The notes under the pieces are model-generated. The model made no database searches and had not been told where the DNA came from. It saw only the letters and a list, made by a program, of their open reading frames with translations. The position numbers and the translations under genes are program-made. Of a stretch of DNA of 64,000 bases, positions 24,146 through 36,273 are shown piece after piece; the first letter of the stretch is position 1, and the number at the start of each line of letters is the position of its first letter. This DNA comes from Thinopyrum elongatum (taxonomy: Eukaryota > Streptophyta > Magnoliopsida > Poales > Poaceae): positions 33,128,755 to 33,192,754 of the forward strand of contig CM022299.1 of NCBI GenBank assembly GCA_011799875.1. Direction: 5' to 3'.

Positions 24146-24802
24146 GCTATGCATAGATGCATGTTGCGATCTAGAATACATAGAGATGTATGGGTGTTGC
24201 ACAATATAATTAGGTAGTAGATGAGTTCTATTACTGAAAATTATTTGTGCGGGTAGCAGATGAAATCTGTTACCCGATGTTCCTGTTGCTTCCCTTGAAT
24301 TTGCATAATCCTGATCTTGACGGCATGGTGGAATCTCACAAAATTCTGGCAATCTGCGATCCTTTCATGCTGCTCCTGAGTATGCTGATTGACAGATCAA
24401 CGAAGTGCTAACCGTTCTTTGGGTTCCATCATAGTTAAAGAGAGATGGATGTTTCGCAGACGAAAGGGCAATGCAGATATGATCTGCCCGGGGGTCATGC
24501 GTATGACGAAGTTTAGTATGGGGTTCGAGATTTTATTATCTCGTACTTCATATACCCCGCAAAGTTAATTTAGCGACTTGAATTATCATACTTGATGATG
24601 GACGTTGGTAGCTTTGGTTTGTTTCAAAACCTTAGAAGCCACGAAAAACAAGTTTTTGCATGGACCGATTAGAGGCGTCTAACTTGATTTTGCAGGATGG
24701 TTTGCATGTGCATGTGATGTGGTATAGCAGTGCTCATATTAATTTGATTATGTATGAGATGACTATACAATGTAAATTAACATGACCTGCGCGTGTGTCA
24801 TG

Positions 24803-27542
24803 CTTCCTTAGAATTGAAATAATGATGTAGTATTAGATTCTGCTGTTTCAGATTGAAGTTGAACATAGCTTAGTTTGGCAGCACCGTTTCCGAAAAACCA
24901 TAGTAATCTGAAACCTCGGTTTTTAAATGTGTGGGAAATGAATACTTAAGTTTCTAAAAGCCATATTTTTCCTTAGTTTTGATAAAACCACCGATGAGTT
25001 TGGCAAGTGTTGTTTCAACTCGCTGCGCCTTGCTCAACTATACTCATGGAGCTGATCTACATGTAGAAACGGCGCCCAATGCATGCAGCATGTCATGCAC
25101 GTCAAATCCCCTCCTAGCTAGCCGGGGCAAAATTGTTTTGTGCGTGTACGTGCGCATAGCCTATATGCGCGTAGAATTGATTGGGCAGGTAGCTTTTAGC
25201 CTCCTGCATACAAGTGCAGCCATCTTTCCAATAGAAGCATGCAAGATTGTCAGAAGAACGTAACATGCGCGCCGTCTCTGTAGAGAAACTAACTACCAAA
25301 CCTGAAGCGCCTAATAATCACGAGCACTTCGCTGAAAAGACAATAGATAGAGGGATCCGAGGCGGCAATCGCATTTTATCAACTTTGGACGTAGACGAGG
25401 CGACGAGTTCTCTCAGTTCAGTTTAGAAAAAAGAGGTCCCGACCACTTTTTTAAATACCGCAAAAAAACCACAGTACGATAGATACCTTGGTATGTGAAA
25501 GTACAGTATTTGTTTTATCCAAACACCTCAAAGTATTGAATACCAAAGTTATTTCAGAAACAACAGTATTTTCAAAAAACTGCAAAAAATACTTTGCATC
25601 CAATCACAGTATGTGAAATTACCATAGGATCAGAATTACCCTATCGATTGATCCATATTTCGAATAGAACATTAGTTTCAGTGCATTATTAGGTCCCTTC
25701 TAGGTTTAATATTCCCACATTATTTCCAACTTAGATATCTGGTAAGCACATGGACAATATTGTGGTTCGAAGACAAATCTAGTGCCCTCCAACTTTTTGT
25801 CTGGAATATTTTTCGGAAACTGTACTTCAAAACTAACAGTGATTGACAACTTGATTTGATGCACAGATCACAGTACAAAGTTAGCTGGCAATGAGGTATC
25901 CCTTTCCATCCACCATCCCTGGTTTACACATTTGGTCCAGGATAGGACTCGCCTACTCTGAACAATTGTTTTCTGTCCTGAATTTCATCAGCCTCCTGAA
26001 TTTTTGGCTTGTGGAATTTCAATCTGAATGCTTGTTCCACTGATAATTTTGGTTGCTATTTAGGTTCAGTGGGGTTATACTTAATACTCATGCTACTGAG
26101 CAATTTGCCTAGGATGTTACTTAGAATTTTGGCATGGTACTATGGTGATTTGCAGGTTGGCTTTTTTACTTCTCCATGGCTTGTAGCTACGGCTTAACTA
26201 GAATAGTATAACTGGATAAGAACCGAAATTACCATGCTAGACTTGAGTTGTGATTTGCCACAGTAAAGTGTTTATACTGCTAGTTCTTTATGGTAGTTTT
26301 AAATAGACATGTATATTTAGTGTATCTATATTGCCTCTCTGTTTGTAGTGATCTACTTCACTTACATTGCCTCTAAATGCTGGAATAGTGAATGTTTGTT
26401 AGGAGTGGTAAATACTAATGAATTGATTTTGTTGGGAGTCAAGTGTAGTCATATTTGTGAATGTGCCTTCTGTGAGGTTTGTGAATTTGCAAAAATAAAA
26501 ACTACTTTTATTCTGCAGTGTGATCTTGCATTTATATACTTAACATCAAATAGAAAAATACATATTGCATTAGAATTATATATTTTTGAATAGAAAATAG
26601 GCCTTTCGACAATTGTAAACTCTTTCTCTTTACTTGTTTCAAAAATACAAAAATAGGCCTCCCGACAATTGTTTAAGTGAGACGTGTGATGCACATTCTT
26701 TTTGAGGCACAGTTGTTTTCTTTCCTCCATAATATGTATTGCGCTGTGCATATACTGATCATTTCCTATTTCCTTATTCTATATCAGCTAGAAACTCATT
26801 GGTGTAGTATTTTAACAGCTGCTCAGGAGTATTTGCTGCTTCTACCAGAGCAAGAATGACATCATCGACTTCTACCTCCTCCATCTCAATGACAAATCTC
26901 ATGCAACCCATGGTGCTGCATTTGACACGCGCATTTGTAATTTGTTAGTGATTATTATGTGTAATGTCTGATGTTTGGGATTTTTTTTTGTAAATGATGG
27001 CAATGTGGCTTCAGTGATGTACCTCTGATGGTTGTTGTAATTGAATGAAACAATTTGATGGAAATTTGTGGGCTCGGCAAAATTATGTGTTTTGCTGATG
27101 GAGAATGTTTTGGCTTTGAAAACTTATTTGTATTATATGTATTGGGCTATGCTAGCTGGGCAAATTGAATGGGCTATGCTATTTGGGCCATATAGGAATT
27201 ATTGGGCTGGAATCTTAATTATAGTCAAATGTAGTGGGCCAAAATCTTAACTGGGCTCATGATCAAATGGGCTGGCAACTCAGATTCACATAGGCCGCCA
27301 CGTTAGATGATGACGTGGAATGCATCTTAACGTCGTTATGACCGCGTCCGTTAAATGCTCACCTATGACGGTCAAAATCCGTCATGGATCCATGACGGAT
27401 TTAGAAACCCGTCATGGAGTGCATGGTGGTCAAATTATGACGCGATATACATGACGGATTTCAAATCCGTCATGGACGCCCTTCCATGATGGTTTTGAGC
27501 ACATCCGTGACGGTATGAATCTGTCATGTATTAACAAGTTTG
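24803..27542. mobile_element. Unclassified insertion of about 2.7 kb in Copia-2, possibly composite
   Basis: Absent from the otherwise collinear Copia-1. The right end (27300-27540) is dense in CCGTCATG/CATGACGG motifs with perfect palindromes at 27379-27398 and 27450-27474, the style of a TIR-transposon sub-terminal region. The left third (24890-25620) has AATACC, AACCACAG and CAGTATTT strings like PIF/Harbinger MITEs. The middle (25620-27060) has no domain I recognise. The ends do not form a clear inverted repeat and no duplication is evident, so boundaries are approximate. Confidence 0.5.
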
Positions 27543-30500
27543 GCTGGAGCCATATGATTGTCATTTTAATGACCTGTGTGTCAACCTTAAGTAATGCACT
27601 TATTTTATTAGCTATAGAGATAGCAATATTATCTGGTGCATCGACAAGGTGGTGGCAATCCTCGCAAAGGTGAACACCGACGCGAATGCCGAAGACGAAG
27701 AAATACAAGACTTCTCCGTCAGAAAGGGCTATACCATATCATGCTATTATGAATTGCCGGAGATGTTTATCCCTTATGATGCACCCTTCTTGATTGCGCG
27801 GTAGTCGCTTTTATTAGGGTGATCTCTCACAAAAATATCAAGTAGTTAGTGTTCTCCCAAGTGTAGCACCATCACGGCACCTAACTTTTCGGGGTGCGCC
27901 AAGTCCACATGGGTATGAACGATTAGGGAAGTGTGAGGCGGGTGAGGTCAGACCTCGCAACGAGATCACTTGGTTGTCTTGACGTTCTGGCTTGATCGTC
28001 CTGAGCTCGGAACACGCCCATCGAAAGACGAAAAGGAGTCACATAGAGATGTGATCGGCATGTTTGCCCACCAATTGAAATTCTCGTCATCAGTGATGTC
28101 CACATCAATGGCGTGGAATTGAAATGCGGATCTTGAATCACTCACAATCAATTATGAGAGATATTGATTTGAGTGGGAGCGCACTATTGAATTAACTTGT
28201 TTAATTCTCAGTGCAATTAATTTTGAATACTGTCTAAGTGTGTTTTGCTAATAGTTGTAGAATAATGGCTCGCGTTTCCACCTTCCCTATTAAAATTGAA
28301 TAGCTGTTAAATATCTGGTTAAACCTTTACGGTTGGTAATGTAATGTGAGGATTGTTCTCAAGAGTGCCGAGAAGGACTTTGTCCTATCGCATACTTTCG
28401 GTATTCTCCCGCTAATGCTATGGACCATGTGACTCTCATCCTTCGATCCAAAAGCTAGAATTCTGTTACGGTCAAAGTGCAATATGTTTGCTTCCATGAG
28501 AGCCGAACTTCGAAAGTTTGGGATAGTTATATGATATTCATGGAACTGAAAATCATTTTCAGATACAAACAAAGCAATGTTTGTTTGCAAACTATTAGTA
28601 AAGGTGTTTACTATGCATTAGACTAATAAGAGAGGGATCCAGAAGAATGCCTGTCATATGATGAAAGGTGAATAAAACAACAACTTAAAGAGAAAGGAAG
28701 TGTCCGAAGGGTGTTAGTAAAACTTTCACGCCTAGGAAGTCCGGGGCTAACGCCACTCTTCAGTTCGATGCTTCTTCTGAGAGTAGGAGAAATACTTAAA
28801 GTTAAACTGTTAGAAGTATAAAGGCAGAAAGAAAGAAGACTGGAATATCCAGCTCATGTAAGAATGTCATACAAGTTTTTGATGTATAGAAGGCTGGTCA
28901 AAGATATAGTTCTTGGGAATTATGGTTAAGCATGTTAATCACTAATTCTTGAGTATTGTGAGTTAATCACAAACATACCCGCTCGATTGCATTCTGTTGC
29001 AACTCGATGTAAGAACTACTATGGCCTGAAAGACTAGCCAGGAATGAGGTTTAGGTATACACAGGGAACATAGTAAATGGTACTATACCGTCCATCGGTG
29101 TATTACCGTCTGTATTTATTTTCATAATTCATTTAGAGTTTCACAAATTCTAGCCCATTGCATAAGGTATCTTGCAAGAAGGTTGTTCATAAGAGAACTT
29201 TTGATGTTCGATGTTATGAATAACATAAGGGCCATAGTTTCATTATGAATGAGATGTATGTTATCAATATCGATAATAATACATTACCTCTGGGTTTATT
29301 TTCATAATTCATTTTAGAGTTTCATACACTCTAGCCCATTGCACAATGTTTGTTGCAAAAGAGTTGTTCATAAAAACAACAATTGTTGTTCAGTATTATG
29401 AATAACATGAAGGGTCATGCTTCCATCCAACATGGGATGTATGTTATGAATATTGATGGTAATATGATATATCCATAACACTGATGCTAAATGTCGCAAG
29501 ACTAAAAAAATACCACACAAGTGTGACACTACATTTAGTCACATTGGAGAAACCCGCATGGAAAATTCCATTATGATGGATTTTGAAGTCGTTTGATTTT
29601 CAATCATCTGACACTTGCAAATTTCCTCCGAAAAATGAAGTGACTGAAATACTGTTCATAGGCCGTAAGGAACAAACAACAAACTTATTTGTGATCATAC
29701 ATTTGATGTGTGTAGTCCGATAAATGTTGCAAGTAGTGGATTTACTATCTTTAGAAATGACTCAAGTAGATATATGGATATTTGCTTGATGAGACGTAAG
29801 TCTGGATCTTTTGAAATCATTCGAAAGGTTTTCAAAAATGAAGTAGAAGTTATTGTAACAAGAAAATTATGTTTCTACAATTCGATTGCAGAAAGGAATA
29901 TTTGAGTTACAAGTTTAGCGAATGTCTGATGAGTTGTGAAAGGGGTTTCATAACTTGCACCTCCCGGAACACCACAGCAAGTGGAAAGTCCGTGAAGATG
30001 TAATCAAACCATTCATGACATGGTAAGATCAAACATGACATATATAAATTTGGCATTATCCCTTTTAAAGTGATGCTTCAGAGATTGCGGCTTTTACACT
30101 GAAAAGAGCTCCATCGGGTCTGTTGAAATGACGCCATGGTATGGTACGCCAACCATGTTATATCTTTTCTTAACATTTGGAATATGGGACTTGTGTAAAA
30201 GGTTACAAACCTATTCCAAATCAGACAAGTGCTACTTTGTGGGTTATCCCAAGTAATTGGGTATTCCCCCACCGCTATACCAAGGCAAAGGATTTTGCCA
30301 CAAAACGGTATGCTTTTAAAGAGAATAGTTCTTGCAAAAGGCGAGTGGGAGGACAGTGCAACTCGACGAGATAACCAGTATCTTCGTCATCAGATCAAAG
30401 GTAAGGAACCTTGGAAGTGATTCCGGAGTTTCCTACTACGACTGATATGGAAGTCTCTACAATAAAATGTATGGACTTCGGTCGAACTTGCAGCTGAACC

Positions 30501-32110
30501 ACGTAGGCAAGGCTCGTGCAAACCTCTCAAGTGCGCAAACGAGATATTGTTGTTAGACAACAGTATACCCACGATACACAAGGAAGTGTTGATGGGCCCT
30601 GACTTCGGAATTGGCTAAATGCCAATACAATCCGAGATAGTCTCCATATAAATGTTTCAAGATTAAAATCTTGATACACCATCCGGAAGACTTAGAGTCT
30701 GACGAATATTTATGAAACAAAAAGCTGATACGGATAAAAATGTTTTATCCATAAAGCTCAACTTGTTGCAATAACAAGTTCAAGGAGTTGACTACGATGA
30801 GGTTGTTTCACCGTAGCGATGCTTAAAGTCGGTTCGGGTTGAACTAGCAATTAATACATATTTCAATCATGAGATATGAAACATGGATGACGAAAGGATT
30901 TCCATCTGATGGAAATGAAACCAAGGACTTGCATGTGTTACAGTCCAAGGTATTTTGTCATTCCAGCGGATGCTAGTGAGTGTGCAAACTTCAGAGTTCC
31001 AGCAATGGACAGAAGAGAGCAAAATAGACTTGGAATCTTCGTGTTTTGATGAAATGGTCAAAAGGGTTTTGACTTCATCAATGGGTAACGAAGATGCTTG
31101 TGATTCAAGAAAGTAAGTGGGAGCATAATAATATTTCTAAACACCTTGTGTGCTTGACACATTTTTAAATGGAAATAAATTTCTTGACACGAATTAGGAC
31201 TTCATTTGAAAAGGGATTTTCGATGAAGTGCTTGGGCTAAATAGCCTTGATATTAGGCATGATGATCTATGGAGATAGATTTACCTGATGGGGCTGAGCA
31301 AAGATACATATTGACAAAATGCTAAAACATTTTAGCATTAAAATGTCAAGGAGTGATTCTTGCCGAAGTCACATGGAAAGAGTTGTTGCAAGACTCGGTG
31401 TCCCAAAACTCTGATGAGCAAAATACATGATGGAGATTCCACACACTCTTGTGTTTGGATTAATCATGTATTCCATGGTATGTAAAACAACCAGATATGT
31501 CCAATACTCCCAAAGTTGTTGCGATTATAGATACCAAAGTGATCAAAAGTACTGATCATGGGACTATAGTAGCACTGATGACATGTTTTCTCGCAAGCGG
31601 CGATCATGAAGAGTTCATTGTAAAAGGTTACATTGATACAGTCTTCATCCATGCTCCAAGCAATTTTTGATTTAAGTTAAGAGTTTTGTGCAATACACAA
31701 TATGGTGGAGCGGTAGTTGGAAATTGTTCCAAACAGGTTACTGTGGCGAATTCTATGACAAATGGCTAAGTATGTTGGCGCTTTAGAAGCGACAAAGAAG
31801 TTGTTGAATCATATAGTTCATTCATGAACTTAGTGTGGTTCCAAGATGGCTTTGGTCAATGGGACACTATGGCAGATAGTTGCTCCATAGCTCAGTCTGA
31901 GGAATCAGGTTTCGACCTATGATTCACACATATGCAAACCCAAGTCCACACAAAATATGAATTTTGTGAAAGCGTGAAAATGCGAAGATATACAAAGATA
32001 CACACGGATCTGAAGTTGTCAGATCCGTTGGACATCAGGCTATACCACAAGCGAAGCATATATACACCGGTGTGCCACAGGTGTAAAGTACATTAGCATT
32101 AACTGACTCT
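27543..32110 (+). pseudogene. Copia-2 internal region: eroded gag-pol
   Basis: Collinear with the inverted internal part of Copia-1. Visible remnants, in order: the segment near 27640-27800 shared with Copia-1; integrase traces at about 29540-29960 (SRYMDICLMRRKSGSFE); a segment at 30180-30360 matching the post-integrase region (FATKRYAFKENSS); reverse transcriptase traces near 30780-30960; and RNase H traces at 31590-31900 (FIVKGYIDTVF, then TVANS). Stops and indels break every domain. Confidence 0.75.
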
Positions 32111-32126
32111 AGTGCAAGTGGGAGTC
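32111..32126 (+). other. Polypurine tract of Copia-2
   Basis: AGTGCAAGTGGGAGTC directly before the TG of the 3' LTR. The same string borders the Copia-1 3' LTR on the minus strand. Confidence 0.7.
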
Positions 32127-34249
32127 TGTAGGAGATATGCCCTAGAGGCAATAATAAATGTTATTGATTATCTCCCTGTTCATAATTAGGTTTATGTTCC
32201 ATGCTATAACTGCTATGGTTCTCGAGTCTACAATAACCACGAGGCTCGGAGGAAGACTCATATGCATGTGTGAAATAATAAACGGTTAAATGTATTCCTA
32301 GTCTAGCCTCTAAGACTAGCTCAAGTGTTGCATGATGGTCCTGTTTTCCTGATCATGGGCATGTCTATGCCAGCAACTTTGAGGGCACAATGTTAGAAGA
32401 ACATTTGTGTTGAATCCACCCGAATTGATGTTATGATATGAGATACTTTCGTCGCAACTTAATGGTTAATAACATAGAGATGGTTAACGTTTGCATGATT
32501 CCTTAGACCATGAGAGTATCGAGTTTCTTCATGCTTGCTTCATGAACTTTGGGGTTTGTTAAACGTCATCCGTAAATGGGTGGCTATTACGGCGGCTTAC
32601 GGGTTCATGGAAAAGTGTGTCAAGTAACTTGATAGCTCGAGATTGGGAATTGCCCCTCCGATGATGGAGAGATATCTCTGGGCCCTCTCGGTGTTACGGT
32701 ATCCATCATCGTCTGGCCGGACACAGGGTGATTTGATCACAGGGATGCCGGAACATGGTAACGAGAAAAGAGAACAATACCGGTAACGAGGTAACTGGCA
32801 TAGTGGACAAGTTGTTGATCCACGGGGATGCCAACATGTCTCACCTCAGGTATTTGTAACATATCGCGAAGCAACATGAATAGCACACGGCAACTGGAGG
32901 TTCACTCGAATATTCATTAGTGTGGGTATAGGGGTCAATATGGGTGTCCACGGCTCCGATGTTGATCATTGATCGGAAGGGGTTCCGGGTCATGTCTATA
33001 CTTCACCGAACCTATAGGGTCACATGCTTAAGGGTCATCTATCTGCTGAATACTAGACAGGGAGTCTGAGAGAAAGTCTCCGGAAAAAGTTTAGGAGACA
33101 GCGGAAAAGTTCCGAAGAGAGAGGTCACCGGATGAGTTCCGGTGAAACTGAAAAGTTGTTTCGGGATATACCATTAAGTCAAATTGGTTTCAGGACACGC
33201 CTGATAATTCTTGGAGGGTGCCAGAATTATTCTGGAAACTTCTGAGAATTTTTCGGGATAAAAACAGGAAATGTTCCGGAGTTGCCGAAACCACTTGAGA
33301 TGCTTTCGCAGATGAAAATCACTAATCCGAAATTGTTCTGGAACGCGTTGAAAATTATTTTAGTGGGTACTGGAAATGTTCTAAGCCCACATAAATATTT
33401 TCAGTTCGAACAGACGCTGAAAAATGTCGTCGTGAATAGTGAAAGCGCTTTTTAGGATATTTATGGAAAGTCACGTTTTGGGATATTTCCAAAAGGCTTC
33501 TAGAAGAACTTGGGAACCAAGGAAGCCCCGCATTGGGGGGCCCCCTAGGGGTGGCCGGCCACAAGGTGGAGCTCCATGGAGCTCCACTTCCCTTCCCTTT
33601 ATGCCCTTGTGGGAAATCCATGTGATGGGTTTTTTGGGTATTTTTCCCTTGGGCCTTTCCTATAAATAGAGGTGGAGGGGGTGCTCTCCACACTCATCCC
33701 TTGCTCTCATACACATGCCATGCATTATCTGGCTTCTTATCTCCCTCCCATGAAATGAGTTTCGTAGAGCCGAAAGGCTGTCTAGGTTCCGGTGGGAACT
33801 AGTTCTGGATGGCGAAGCCCTGCCGGATAGATGACACCGTATGTGTGCAACTCTGTAGAGATATCATAGTTTCGGTCTTTGTTCGAGAGTGCCTCCCGAA
33901 GGGCTGTCCAAGGGACGGTCCGAGTTCTGTGAGTCCTCCCGAAGGGCTATCCGAGTGACCGTCCGAGTTTTGAGGGTCCTCCCGAAGGGCAGTCCGCGAC
34001 ACCGTCCGAAGGAGTGTCCGACCGCCTCCCGGAGGGCTGTCCATGGGGCAGATGAGGGAGTACATCCTCGCAGTTGGGAGGTTGTAAATCCTAGCTACGG
34101 GGATCTGCACCGCCGATCATCATCGACTCTACTTCCGCTGCTCTACGAGTCGGTAATGAAAAGATCGAAACCTTGTATACAGTCTTCATAGTGGTCCTGG
34201 GCTGGTGCGTAGGTCAGAAATTTTTTGTTTTCTGCTGCGCTTCCCTACA
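32127..34249 (+). repeat. Copia-2 3' LTR
   Basis: Same length as the 5' LTR (2123 bp). TATA box TATAAATAGA at 33661-33670, followed by the GGTGGAGGGGGTGC tract. The 22-bp palindrome is at 33566-33587. Confidence 0.92.
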
Positions 34250-34590
34250 AGGTGAGGGTGCAGACCGGCGGGGAGGGGAGAGGGAGGTGGGTGGCAGATC
34301 TAGATCGGAGAGCGGTGGTGGGAGGCGGCTGCGGGCGTTCTGGATCGGGAAGTGGAGCCCTAGGGTTGAGAGAGGGGTTTGCCGTGAGAGAGAGATCGGA
34401 GCGCTAGGATGGACAGACGGACGGACGGATGTGGATGGATAGATATTTGCCATGCATCGATCTAGGCCACAACTGATTCCACCAATCAGAGTTAAGCTTA
34501 TACAATTTTGTTTTTTCTTTTGTTTCTCTTATAGTTTTTACCCTCTTATTCAGGGTATTTAACAAATTAACCTCTTATATTTTATTCAAA
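34250..34590. other. CACTA-2 left-arm remainder to the right of Copia-2
   Basis: GC-rich to 34410 (GGCGGGGAGGGG, GGAGGCGGCTGCGGGC), with a short GGACGGACGGAT run, then AT-rich. It looks like a plant 5' leader and may belong to the captured material at 21480-22005. No domain is visible. Confidence 0.45.
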
Positions 34591-34599
34591 CGAACCAAT

Positions 34600-36273
34600 A
34601 TTTTGCACATGTGTGTATCTAGGGATGACAAACAATGTTGATTTGGGGGGGGTTTCATTTTCTTTGCACAAAAGAACCATTATGTATTTTTCGAGTGCCC
34701 AAAATGAGTTTTTTTGTGAAGGACCTACCAAATCTTTGTGGCAAGATGGTACCTCGCCATTTTTAGGAAATATTATACCATATTTATGTACAATTGACCA
34801 AACGGTTACATGGCAAAAATTGTCGATACACCTCTCATGAAAAAGACAAATTTCCGCCGATTCATTTGGAAGGGGGTCAAATTTGAACTACTGCTGCCTC
34901 ATAGTTTGCTCATGATTTTTTCTAAATATTATTTTCAGGTACAAAAATATATATTTCATCAGAGAAACACCAAAAGTTTTCCAGGATTCAACCACTAGCT
35001 AGGAACAGTCATGCCCGCTGTTTTGACCGCATTTTGAAACAGGCATAAAAAATTAAAAAAAATCAAAAAATTGGAAAACCTTCGCATTGTGTCATTATAT
35101 GTGACCAAGTTACCAGGAAAAATAATAAACTTTCACTATAGTAATTATTTTAAAAAGGCGTTCTCAGAAACGAGCTATCATGTGTGAAGATCTATGGCTT
35201 TCAAGCCAAATAATCAATCTTATGGCCACATTCATGGCATACTTTGTTCAAATGATCTCATATTATGCACAAGGGTGCATATTGGAATGGCAAACAATGT
35301 TGGCTAAGGAAGTTATCTTTTTCTTTTGACGAAAAAATCATTTTCCATTTTTCGAGTGCCCAAATTGAGTTTTTTTGTGAAGGACCTACCATATATTTGT
35401 TGCAAAATTGGACCAAATCATTTTTATAAAATATTAGGCCATGTTTAATGTACAAATGACCAAATGTTTGAATGTCAGAAGCTTTGGTCCACCTCTCGTG
35501 AAAAAGACAAATTTCCACCGATTCAGTAGGAAGCGGGTCAAATTTGAACTGCAACTGCCTTATAGTTTGCTCTTTATTTTTTCCAAAAATCATGTCTAGG
35601 TACATAAGTATCTATTTAATCAGAGAAACACCAGAAGTTTTCCAAAATTCAACCACTAGCTAGGAACGGTCATGCCCGCCGTTTTGACCACGTTTTAAAA
35701 CGGGCTTGAAAATTTAAAAGAAATCAAAAAATTGGAAAACCTTCACATTGTGTCATTATATGTGACCAAGTTAACAGAAAAAATAATAAACTTATAATAC
35801 GGTAATTATTTTAAAAAAGTGTTCTCAGAAACGAGCTATCATGTGTGAAGATTTATGGCTTTCAAGTCAAATGATCAATCTTATGGCCACATTCATGGCA
35901 TAGTTTGTTCAAATGATCTCATATTGTATAAAAGGGTGTATCTTGGAATGGCAAAAAATGTTGCCTAAGGAAGTTTTCATTTTCTTTGGATGAAAAATTC
36001 ATTTTCCATTTTTTTGAGTGCCCAAAATGAGTTTTTTTTGTGAAGGACCTACAATATATTTGTTGCAAAATTGGACCAAATCAATTTTCTAAAATATTAG
36101 GCCATGTTTAATGCATAATTGACCTAATTATTGGGTGTCAAAACTTTTGATCCACCTCTCGTGAAAAAGACAAATTCTTGCCGGTTAAGTTGGAAGCGGG
36201 TCAAATTTGAACTGCAGCTGCCTCATAGTTTGCTCTTTATTTTTTCCAAAAATCATTTATACGTACATAAGTA
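34600..36273. repeat. CACTA-2 tandem array of about 661-bp units, left of the chromovirus
   Basis: Units recur with the landmark GGAATGGCAAACAATG at about 34620, 35285 and 35945, a period near 661 bp. Each unit holds GAGTGCCCAAAATGAG, AAAAAGACAAATTT, TTTGAACTGCAGCTGC and GGTCATGCCCGC landmarks. The third unit is cut by the chromovirus at 36273 and goes on at 50303. Short open frames in the units are not conserved as proteins. Confidence 0.8.

Larger units (their letters stand above)
22006..34249 (+). mobile_element. Copia-2, Angela/BARE-lineage LTR retrotransposon, same family as Copia-1
   Basis: It starts TGTAGAAGATATGCCC and ends CTTCCCTACA. The LTRs are 22006-24128 and 32127-34249, each 2123 bp. 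The primer site TGGTATCATGAGCC starts at 24130 and the purine-rich tract AGTGCAAGTGGGAGTC ends at 32126. The flanks AGGGG (22001-22005) and AGGTG (34250-34254) would be a target duplication with one mismatch. Internal sequence is collinear with Copia-1 in inverted orientation, but it carries an extra piece of about 2.7 kb at 24803-27542. LTRs differ at roughly 4 to 5 percent where I compared them, so this is an older insertion than Copia-1. Confidence 0.93.

Noticed and set aside
34214..34453. Frames across the Copia-2 right border.
   Set aside because: They span the element junction and so cannot be older genes; composition is that of a GC-rich leader.
35258..35605. Open frames in the 661-bp tandem units (also 50671-50949, 62860-63405).
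   Set aside because: Similar frames recur only because the DNA repeats; stops and indels fall at random between units and no domain is recognisable.
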